A stretch of DNA of 64,000 nucleotides from Cristatella mucedo (lineage: Eukaryota; Bryozoa; Phylactolaemata; Cristatellidae). Shown here piece after piece: positions 55,711 to 64,000 of this stretch (the first letter of the stretch is position 1; every line of letters begins with the position of its first letter). Under the pieces are notes generated by a model. The model saw nothing but the letters and a program-made list of their open reading frames with translations. It was not told where the DNA came from and did no database searches. The DNA is taken from NCBI GenBank assembly GCA_009760855.2, contig WPIO01000033.1, positions 894,001 to 958,000 on the forward strand, written 5' to 3'. The position numbers were made by a program, and so were the translations under genes.

Positions 55711-57947
55711 GCCTGCTTCTGCTGCGGGCAGGACAGCCGCTGCCGGCGGCGGCCGGACTGGGACAACGACGAGCCCCAAGAAGTCGCGGCGAGGAGAGGA
55801 CGGCTGGAAAGAAGTGGCCAAGGGGACCGCCAAAAAGATCGTCGTGCCGTCGTCTGCTGCCGCAGTGCTGCTCAGTAGCCGAGCGCTGACCGCCATTAGG
55901 GATTGGAGCGGCGCCACCATCGAGCAGAGCACGGCCGACGGAGGTGGCAGTGCCGCAGTGGACCGTGTGGTCACGCTGGGCGGCTCGGCGAAGGCCATTC
56001 GCCGCGCGCAGGGTGTGTTCTCGGCCCTCTCTCAGAACCCCGGCCTCTCCCTGGAGAGCCAGCTGCGCAAGCGGAGGTCGAGACGGAGCAAGCAGTCCTC
56101 TGGAGGCGGGGCTGCTGCGGCGGCAGCGCAGCCCGGCGGCGGCCAGTCATCGTCACTGCGGTCGCTGGCGACCGACGACAGCGACATGCTCGTGATCCCG
56201 TCGGCCACGGTGGCGCCGTACCCTGTGCAGCCGTCGTCCTACGCTCCGCCTGTGTCGGGCAAGCCCACGTATAGCACGGTAGCTGCTGCCGGCGTGCGCC
56301 CTGCCGCCGCCTCGACCACCGCCTGGCAGCTGAGGTGGGCAGCGCCGGCCGTGGCCTCCGTCGTTGCCACCGCGCCACCAGTGGCAACGGACCTATTTAC
56401 GTCCGCACAGCTGGTCGCGGCGGCTGCCGAGCCAGCCTCGGTCACCTCAGCCGCCGCAGGCCCCTCGTACGTGGGCAGAGCGCCGCAGCTGCAGGGCTGG
56501 AACGCCGTGGTGGCCGGAGTCACTGGCGCTGCCAGCCTCTCGTCGTCGGCGTCGTCGTCTGTTTCGGCCTCACCGCAGCTGTCTCCTCGCTCTCGCTCGC
56601 TGGAGCCGGTCCTCACTGCATCCGGTGCAGCAGCAGCCGAGCGGCTGCTGGCTGCCTCACCGGAAGCCGCCGAAGCTGCCGCCGACGCCCGGGCTAGCTC
56701 CGGCACCCCGGAGTCAGACGAGCCGTGGCTGCCGGTGGCGGCGGCACAGGCCGGCCAGCCGGTGCTTGCTTCTCGTGACGCCGGCACTGCCGAGACGAGT
56801 GCCGCCGATGAGCAGGCTGACCCGCTAGTGGCAGCAGCAAGAGCCGCACCGGCAGGCGGCATCGGCAAGCTTCCCGGGTCGCCGGAAACGCTCGACGCTC
56901 TCGAAGACATGCTGGAGCGGCGCGGCTACTTCGGCGGCAGACTTGCGCACAACATGATGCTGCCGTGGCTCGACGGCTCGCTGTCTTCGGCAAGCGGCGG
57001 AGGCGAGCTTCCGGCCGATAGCAAGCCGTATGCCAAGCTTCCGGCGGCGGCTGCAGCTTCGCTAGGCGGTGGCACCGTCGCTTCTGCTGTGCCTCGCGCC
57101 GACCCGGCAAAGGCTCCCGGATTCCGGCCGCAGCGGCAGCTTGCCAATATGGCGGCGGCAGTGGCAGCCTCCACACCAGCTTCTAGCTCGTCGGCCGAGA
57201 GCTTTGCGAAAGCGGCCTACGAGCTGCTTAACGGTTACGGCGCCGTGGACAGGATCACCGGCTCCCCGGTGACCAATTCGTTGTATGGCCCCTACGGCGG
57301 CCGCCCGACGGGTCTGTCGGAGCAGGACCTGTACCTGGGCACTGCAGCCCGGACCGGCCGCGACCGCACGGCGGCAGAAGGCGGCCAGTCGGCGTTCAGC
57401 AGCAAGCTGAACCCGAACGCTTCAGAGTTCAGGTCAAGCTGGAGCGCTGCTGCTGCTGCTTACCTGGAGCCCGGCTTTCCCGAGCAGCAGCTGCTCCATC
57501 ATCAGTGGCCCACGGCGGCTCGAGGAGAGCCGCCGGGCGGCTCGCACGCCCAGTCGCCCCCACCGGCCACTTACTCGAGTGGCCGCCACGCGACGTCGCT
57601 GCTCGGCAGTGGCGGCGGCCACTCGGCGCCGTCGCCCAGCCGCCCTGGCCGCAGCAGCGGCGAGGCAGCTGCAGCACCCGGCGTGCACCTCGCCGGGCCG
57701 GCGTCTCTCTCGTCCTACTCGTATGGCATAATCGGCACCGAGCGCGCTCAGCGGCGGCTGGCCATGGGCCGCAGTGACGGCAGCAATGCTCTGCTGGAGC
57801 GTGACTGTGCCGGTGACCCGTTGAGCAGGGCCGCATACGCCGACCTCGGCTTTCCGGCCGGCGATTTCTTTGTGCAGCCGCCGCCGTCCAACGGACCCGG
57901 ATTTTCGAACGCGGCTGCGACGAGAAGTTCGTGGTCTTCGGCCCCGG
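55711..57947 (+). CDS. mask: mask-like exon 24: KH domain and long low-complexity C-terminal region
   Basis: This giant 2.2 kb GC-rich exon starts after ggctctttcag. Near its start, SPKKSRRGEDGWKEV matches human SPKRGQKREEGWKEV. The KH domain follows at about 55840-56070: VVPSSAAAVLLSSRALTAIR, WSGATIEQ, VVTLGGSAKAIRRAQGVFSA. The GXXG loop is missing. About 600 codons rich in Ala, Ser, Gly and Pro come next, with islands of constraint: DPAKAPGFRPQRQ (human DNSKAPGFRPPSQR, near 57105-57135), SSKLNPNASEFRSSW (PAM2-like, 57398-57433) and IIGTERAQRRLAMG (human PIGTERLARIRQGG, near 57730-57770). The donor G|GTAGGC at 57948 gives phase 1. The apparent ORF beyond it runs into an intron. Confidence 0.93.
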
Positions 57948-58143
57948 GTAGGCACTCTTGCACGAGCTCGCGACTGCCGCTTAGCTTACGTGTGCTCTTT
58001 GAAGGGCGTGCCCGACTCGGGCACTCCGTCATGTCTCTCCGGACAGGTGTCGAGCTTGCCGGCAAGCCCAGTGAGTCGCCGACTCGCGTACATCTCGTCG
58101 TGACCGAGTTCACCCGAGTGGGCTCCTCTGTCTGTCTTTGCAG

Positions 58144-58301
58144 GAGGTTCCGACTGGTGGGGTGCCATTGGAGAGCCAGTCAGCGCAAGCACCGCTCCTC
58201 CGTCGTCGGCCGGTGGCCTCCGGCCCGGCGTTGCTGCTGCTGCTGTGGCAGGGGCGAGCCTGCGAAACGACTACTTGGCGACGGCTGAGCAATCTCGAAA
58301 G
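58144..58301 (+). CDS. mask: mask-like exon 25: C-terminal
   Basis: GSDWWGAIGEPVSAS, later GASLRNDYLATAEQSRK. The aromatic SDWWG may correspond to human SGIWSFG. Acceptor tctttgcag, donor AAG|GTAAGA; phase 1 in, 0 out. Confidence 0.75.
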
Positions 58302-58382
58302 GTAAGATCGACTCTCGCCTGCGCCAATCGTGCGGGTGCTGGCGCGCTGCGAGTAGTCAGCGCTGCGCAGTTCCTCTGTGCA

Positions 58383-58436
58383 GTCCTCAGCATGCCCGGG
58401 TGGTGGGAGGTCCTCAGCATGCCCGGGTGGTGGGAG
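58383..58436. repeat. 27-bp perfect tandem duplication
   Basis: gtcctcagcatgcccgggtg plus gtgggag occurs twice head to tail in intron 25. Confidence 0.95.
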
Positions 58437-59639
58437 GAGGGTAGCCCGGAGGCAGATTTGCTCTGCTGCCCTGAGCCGATCCGGTCTGCTTTGATGGAAG
58501 AGCCACTGCATGTCGTGACGAACGGTGCTGCCAGGCGATGCTCGGTTTTGAGGTCAGGTGGGCGATGTTAACTCGTTAGTGACTCGGCCTTCGAGTCGAT
58601 TGTTTTACACGTGGTTAAAGGCAGCATGACTCGCGTTGCTGACAGTTTCTGAGCCATGCTGGTGCTGCTCCTTCTGCCCTCTTCTGATCCGTGCATGCCT
58701 TCTTTGCTAAACTATGCATCCGTGCTGAACGAGCCAGCAGCATGCCTGTGGTCAGTGCTGCACTGTTTAATTTCTTGTTTGTGCTTCGATGAAATCCGGT
58801 GACACCATTTGTGAAGTCGTCGTAAGGCAAAATCCGATGACGTACCTCGGGAGTGGCACGTTGCGAAGACCTCTGCCTGGTCTTGTATTTCATGTGGCAA
58901 CCTTGCAATTGCCTTCTCTCCTTAGGTGCCAAAAGGATCACTGTGTGCATAACGCTCCTCTCCCAGAGTAGTGCCGCTCGATATATGAGCCTACCTCCAT
59001 TTCCTGCTTTACGAGGATTAAGGCCTCCCTGAATTGCCGAAAGAAAGCGATCAGTTCTAATAGCTTCTCTACACTCAATCAAACCTTCTAGGAGTAGTAA
59101 AGATCAGAGATCGATTGATGCCCAGTGTTCAGGGGCATTGCCTCAGTTTCCATAGTTTGAGCACCTCTCGTGCCGGGATCACAAGATCTGGCACTGCATT
59201 GAGGTGAGGCTAGCTGCTGTATGTTGTTAATGTATCTATCCTGCCGCCTGCTTGAGTCGAACTGTTGAGGCCTTAAGGTTCCTCCAGTCAGTTTCTCTCG
59301 ACAGAAATGCTGCTGGAAGCCGCCATACGAGCGAGCTTTTCAAATCACCACATCTTCTGCAGCTGTGACCAAGCAACTGCTGCTGTAGCATCGATGGACT
59401 GCCTTTCTGTCCAACCTGGGTTTCGGGCTTAAGTTTTTCCTAGAGCGAAAGAAGAAGCACGAGGTTGAGCCTTGCTTGTATGTTATCGGTGTGGCTCAGT
59501 ACTTCATCCGATTAGGATTCCCTCCTGTTTCGATCTGAGCAAGGTTTTCCGGACGTGGCCACCTCGTTCAGGTGGGCCCGGCGCCGAGCCACCTTGGAAT
59601 CTGCTCTGGCGTGCACAGTGCCAAGCCACCATGGTGTAT

Positions 59640-59800
59640 CTTTATTGTTTGGTGCTGGTGCAGTAGCCCAGCCAATCGCCTGATTTGAACCCCATAGAAC
59701 GTCTATGGAGTGATATCACCAGGCAGCTGAGGCAGGGTGTTCGGCCTACACCAGTAGCCGACCTTTTAAGTAAAACTCAGGCTCAATTGAATGTGCTACA
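59640..59800 (+). mobile_element. Tc1/mariner-type transposase C-terminal remnant
   Basis: After a stop at about 59667 the plus frame reads PSQSPDLNPIERLWSDITRQ and later RPTPVADLL. SPDLNPIE-LW is the signature around the last catalytic acid of Tc1-like DDE transposases. The rest of the gene and the terminal repeats are not recognisable. Confidence 0.75.
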
Positions 59801-60827
59801 CGGAAGAGACCATGCAAAAACTGGCCTCTAAGCCTGGCCAGATAACACGGACCATAAAACATTGTAGTGGGGCGACAAACAAATCATACCAGCAGTGTAC
59901 ATGTTCATTTGGCTGTCAATAAATATTTTCGCATGCTTTGCAAAATTTAAGTATTCCGGCATCATGCAAAACCACATTATTAACCCAACGAATTTGCAGC
60001 CACACGAGCGGCAGCCATACTGTCGAGATTTTTTGCACCTGAGTGTAAATTATAAAATTATCCCCCCTCTGACGACAATCATTGCTGTACTCTTTTCGAA
60101 CGACTAAACATATCACCTAGGACTTAGTGTGAATGTGTCGTCAGTTACTGTGACTTACAAACTAGGTAACTGACTTAGCTTATTATAGGCGTTTATTACT
60201 ACAGACATTCCTGACAATCGTTTACATGAATTTTAGAGAGCAAGAAAAATGTCTTGAAAATGGGTTCTATGTCAGAAGCACGAAGTTGATCCTGAAATGA
60301 CAACAACCTGCTCATTTTGCATGTTTTTTTGCAACACGGAAGCATTTGAGCCTGTAGCTTGATTCACAAGGAGCGTTTATTTTTCGCGACAGTTTTGTTA
60401 ATGCTGCTTTAGTAATATTTGCTACAAGTAATCGTAGCCGTAGTCTCTTAATTATAGGTATGTAAGTAATTTCCCTCAAACTATACTGTTAGATCAGATA
60501 ATTAAGTTTAAGAACTTCCTTGGCAATAACTAACTACCTTGCTGCTCAGCTAACTTGCTGCTGTGGCTTGTAGTTTATTCCAGGTATACTTGCGCTGTGA
60601 TCAAATTGATCTGTCTATTCAGTTAGTACTACTCAATTGTTATATCGATGGCCTCCGGGCTCCTGTGCAATGCTTTTTGTGGGTGCCTCAGTCTTACTAA
60701 CTTTTTACGAGAATCCCGGCAAATCAGTCAGCATGAATAAGGGCAAGTCCTCCAAGCCTCTGTCGTCTGCAAATATGCAGCGGTCTATTTGTAGATGGAT
60801 AGTTTGCTACTCGGAGCACCGCTGCAG

Positions 60828-60917
60828 TTCAATGCAACACCAAACTCAATGTATGCCATGACTGCCCCACGTGGGGCTGGCTTTGGGCCGACTGCAGACC
60901 AATGGAGCTCCTTGCCT
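60828..60917 (+). CDS. mask: mask-like exon 26 (tentative)
   Basis: An open 30-codon segment, FNATPNSMYAMTAPRGAGFG then PTADQWSSLP, between cgctgcag and CCT|GTAAGC. Phase 0/0 fits exon 25. The Pro/Gly/Ser/Met text is like the family tail, but there is no direct match. Confidence 0.5.
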
Positions 60918-61289
60918 GTAAGCATCTTTGGCTAGTCCTAAGAACATGCATCCGTTAGACCGGTTGTTTCACTGGGCGTTTTTATTTCATCGAAATGTAG
61001 TTTAGTAATCGGGAAATGTCTGTGGCTCTCTGATTTTATGCGGATCCAAATTACGTAGCATATAATGTGTATCCGTTAGATGTTGAGTTTCCCATTTTTG
61101 TTGATCTCATATATTTCGATATTTGCATACATTTCTAAATCGGTAGCTTTTTCCCTCCTAGGAAGCAGTGACAAGAAATTAGTAAGACATAAGCTTGGTG
61201 TCTGGCACTGTTGTGATTTTGTAATATTAGACTTTTTTGACAGACCGGGTTGATATTTGTTGACATTCCTGATATTTCCTAGTTACTAA

Positions 61290-61895
61290 AACTGTGCAGC
61301 AAGGCATATCTGTCGTGAGTGTTGCAGTTGCCATACCAAGCCACTTCTTGCTGACCTTTTTTGGCTCCCAGTCAAGCTATGCATTGACTTCAAGGTTCTG
61401 TCACTCACTTTTAGGTCTCTTCATTCTTTGGCTCCAGCCCACTAATCAGATCTACTCCCCCACCAGGCTAAGCATCGTACCATCCACATTTCGGAACTTA
61501 ATCATTTACCTATACCCCTTACGAACCTCAAATCCTTTGGAGACAGTGTCCTAAGTTTGTATGCTCCCAAAGCCTGGAACTCACCTTCGGCCTGTGTCGT
61601 GACATCTCCTGACTTGACCACATTAAAAAACTAACATGCATCTATTTATGACAGCATTTAGTGTGTCCATGTTATTCGTCCTTTACGTGCCTATGCATGC
61701 TGACACTGCATGCTGCTGCTAACCATATTCGCGTGCTGACTCTGGGCGTGTCACCCCTAACCATGTTATACTTGTCATTAAGCATGCTACCACTAACCAT
61801 TCGACCGTGCTCCATTTGCAGCAAATGTAAAGTGCCTAGAAAGAGATTGAGTTCTCTGAGGGTGCTATATAAAATGTATTATTGTTATTAGTTTT
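61290..61895 (+). mobile_element. LINE family A 3' fragment, plus orientation
   Basis: ttggctcccagtcaagctat, ttcaaggttctgtcactcac, aaagcctggaactcacc, tagaaagagattgagttctc, tgagggtgctatataaaatg and a TTATTATTG end. It shows the element's 3' stem-loop in sense orientation. Confidence 0.8.
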
Positions 61896-62851
61896 AATAA
61901 ACTCCTGTTATTCTCACTGATAATGCAATTTCTCTTGCTATTAGTGATCGCTAGTATGTATGTATACTTACCTGTGTGGTAATGGTTTTACCTAGGAAGC
62001 TGTTTGCAACCCCAATTCATATTTAATTTGTAACACGTGGCTACTTACACAGAGCAATACTGGAAATTAATTAATTGATGCAATGTTGCCCCCTTTTTGT
62101 CATCCCAGTGCAAAGAATGCATCGCAGTCTCGTTGGTGTTTTGTTTTTATGGTAGTCAATTGAACCTATGGTATTCTAACGAATGGCACAGGCTGCTGGA
62201 AAAAGAGCTTCAAAGGTTAAGACTAGTGCCAGAATCGTTTAAGATTTCCATACAGGAAAACATGATGAACTAGACTGTTTTTCCTTAAAATTGACTTTTA
62301 GATCCTGTACAGACACAATCTTGAGAGGAAGCAGACTTCCTTCCGATAATAGCCATGTGTATGCAAAAAAGGGGATGAGGTATGCATAGCCCTGAATGCT
62401 GACTCGGTACGTGAACGACCTTCAGCATGCAAAACAATTCCCTTCAACCACGTTTCAAAAATGGCTGGTGCTGTAAGAAAAGTCAGATAGTAATCACCCG
62501 AGATTTAGTTTTTCAAATTCGTCACATTTGATGAGCTTGTATACCTTAAGTTTTGCAAAACAATTATCTCCTGCCCAACGTCAATACTCGCATTGTGTCC
62601 TCATATGAGGAGTATGCATGTTAGTGCTAGTGTGCACATGCTTGTATGTGTGAGCATGTTCTTGTTTGTGTGCATGTGTATAAGCTGTATGATTTCGTGT
62701 TCTTTGCATGCATTAGCACTATTCACGCACCCGCAAAAGGCATTTTAATCCACTTAACTGGTAAACTTTGATGTTTTTCATTTATAAACAGTATTTGCAG
62801 TGCATCTTAGCGGCATCATGGGACTATCACAATTCTTATTTCTAGCTCCAG

Positions 62852-62914
62852 ACTGTCGGTATGCCACTGTCTGAACAGCCCGATAATTCAAGAATCAATC
62901 AGTTCAGAGTATGA
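62852..62914 (+). CDS. mask: mask-like exon 27, possible terminal exon (tentative)
   Basis: TVGMPLSEQPDNSRINQFRV then TGA, after acceptor ttcttatttctagctccag. Phase 0 fits exon 26. No AATAAA signal is evident downstream, so the true end could differ. Confidence 0.35.
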   Translation, partial: TVGMPLSEQPDNSRINQFRV

Positions 62915-63040
62915 GCCAAGCGTGCAGTGAGAAGTCTTTGGTAATTTGATTCGATTCGAATGAAAATTCGAGGAAGGCGATGTGGGTTTTCTTTCCTGTT
63001 TCTTGGAGCAGGAATTGCAATAGTATTACCAGATGGTCCC
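62915..63040. other. Possible 3' UTR
   Basis: No coding signal. Named only because it follows the putative stop. Confidence 0.2.
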
Positions 63041-63620
63041 AATAATTGCCAATTTTCTTTTCTGGCAAAGTCTCTAATTACTTCAGAGACATTGCAGTGG
63101 TTTGAGAAATATGGAAAAACTAGATAGACAAAGTAAAAAAAAGGGCAAAACCCATTACAATTAATCCTGCCAAATTGTTTGCTGTCATTCGGATTTGCTC
63201 TACTCGGCCAGAAATTCTGCGGCTAGCTCTAAAAGTCTGTGGAACTACCATAGATCTGCCATCTCAAAAAGCGTAGCTACTACCCATGCTGGACAGAGAT
63301 GTGCAGGCATAGTGGCTAGCAGCAAAGACTGTAGACAGGGACACGCGATGGCAACCCGGTGTTCTGAAGTTGCGTTCAATGCTGTGTCATAAGGTGAAAA
63401 CCTGCTTCCGAGGTCAGTGCTCAGTGATTGGGTGCATTCGGTGATGCTGTTTTCGGATCTTCGCAGATGTATATCGATTGAAGATTTATTTGTTGTGTAT
63501 TATCAAACTGACCAACCAGAATTGTGTACGTCGGCAGCACCTCGTGTGCCACCTTGGTACTCTATCTGTCAGGAGCTAAGCGAAACAAGCTGCCTTTTGT
63601 GAACCAAGGGAAAAGTAGAA
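63040..63620 (+). mobile_element. Decayed non-LTR retrotransposon RT fragment
   Basis: Scattered plus-strand pieces fit a LINE RT end: TINPAKLFAVIRI, GTTIDLPSQ, LDRDV and SIEDLFVVYYQ (compare the LEDLLLIYCTYIRP block). Frames are broken. Confidence 0.4.
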
Positions 63621-64000
63621 AGGCCTTGGGCTGCTATCGACTTCAAATGCCTTAACCAGTTGGAGGGTGACAAAATGGAATGGAATACTGCTAACACTTT
63701 GCTTTTCTATATTACTTCACTTAGTACCTTTTTAGGTAAATGAGCTGGCACTATTGTGTTGGCTTGCAAATAACATGTACTCTTCTGGGCGCAAATAACA
63801 AGTATGCTTCTGGCATCCTCCGTTACGATGTATACCCATATGTGTGGCTGCGGAGCAGTGTCCGGGGCTTGTAATCGCCCCTTTAGCATGCATGTTAACT
63901 CGTTATGACAATTCTTTTATCTGTAATGCTCTAGCCTAAAAGGTATCTTCAAGATGCATATGAACACGTGTAATACTGACGTTAATATTTTTAGCCCTTT
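63621..64000. other. No feature seen
   Basis: No gene, repeat family or polyadenylation signal that I can support. Confidence 0.4.

Larger units (their letters stand above)
23972..62914 (+). other. mask: Whole-gene entry: mask/ANKHD1/ANKRD17-like ankyrin-KH scaffold gene, ~27 coding exons
   Basis: The family is a very large multi-ankyrin, single-KH scaffold (human ANKHD1 and ANKRD17, fly Mask) known from Hippo/Yorkie co-activation, receptor tyrosine kinase signalling and RNA-linked roles. Assembling the exons listed below gives about 2240 codons against about 2600 in human ANKRD17. The order is: ankyrin block 1; LLDYPN end motif; acidic exon; coiled-coil exon; Ala/Gly/Pro linker; ankyrin block 2 (10 repeats); VNQFPSD and EELHKNCQQCVDIIMAAKEK basic helix; GWKEV plus KH; APGFRP, PAM2-like and IGTER motifs in a low-complexity tail. 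All splice junctions are GT-AG and in phase. Odd points: about four repeats of block 1 are missing, the KH GXXG loop is lost, and the start and last two exons are uncertain. Confidence 0.9.

Noticed and set aside
56239-56910. 223-codon minus-strand ORF, Ala/Ser/Thr-rich
   Set aside because: Antisense shadow of the GC-biased exon 24; no homology and overlaps strong coding on the plus strand.
57948-58288. Extension of the 870-codon frame past 57947
   Set aside because: The GTAGGC donor and the phase-matched acceptor at 58143 show this is mostly intron. Beyond 58144 the correct frame is different.
1-64000. CRISPR arrays, operons, ribosome-binding sites or phage genes
   Set aside because: None is present; the window is plainly intron-rich animal DNA.

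Overview
This is a window of animal (metazoan) nuclear DNA. It has long GT-AG introns, GC-rich exons in AT-richer surroundings, non-LTR retrotransposons, tRNA-derived SINEs, microsatellites and CpG-rich promoter-like stretches. Nothing in it looks bacterial. I cannot name the species. The divergent proteins and the LINE/SINE families suggest an invertebrate or early-branching animal rather than a mammal.

Layout. (1) 1-4242, minus strand: the 5' part of an MMACHC-like gene (cobalamin processing, cblC). It has a first coding exon at 4240 to 4156 and a second at 243 to 43, and runs off the left edge. Its first intron is filled with old LINE fragments. (2) 4243-23970: no gene I can support. It holds two similar promoter-like modules on the plus strand (about 4560-4690 and 14650-14800), LINE and SINE copies, and one unresolved coding-like patch at 21.3-22.1 kb. 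(3) 23972-62914, plus strand: one very large gene of about 27 coding exons, an ANKHD1/ANKRD17 (Drosophila mask) homologue. I built it exon by exon from homology and splice-site phase, and every junction listed is in phase. The exons encode in order an N-terminal ankyrin block, an acidic/coiled-coil linker, a ten-repeat second ankyrin block, a basic helical segment, a degenerate KH domain, and a long Ala/Ser/Gly/Pro-rich C-terminal region with the conserved APGFRP and IGTER motifs and a PAM2-like motif. The two last exons are tentative. (4) 62915-64000: probable downstream or 3' UTR sequence with a decayed reverse-transcriptase fragment.

How the parts relate. Mask/ANKHD1 proteins are large cytoplasmic and nuclear scaffolds linked to Hippo/Yorkie, receptor tyrosine kinase and RNA-related processes. 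This copy departs from the known family in three visible ways: about four ankyrin repeats of the first block are absent, the KH domain has no GXXG loop, and a PABP-binding-type PAM2 motif lies in the tail. These are the most unusual features of the window.

The repeat landscape is informative in itself. A CR1/L2-like LINE (at least twelve pieces, two nearly identical and recent) ends in a stem-loop that reappears at the 3' end of a tRNA-like SINE, implying a SINE-LINE partnership. A second SINE family sits inside an RT gene with a visible target-site duplication. A roughly 430 bp near-perfect palindrome with a TA core and two copies of a hairpin-ended non-coding element complete the picture.
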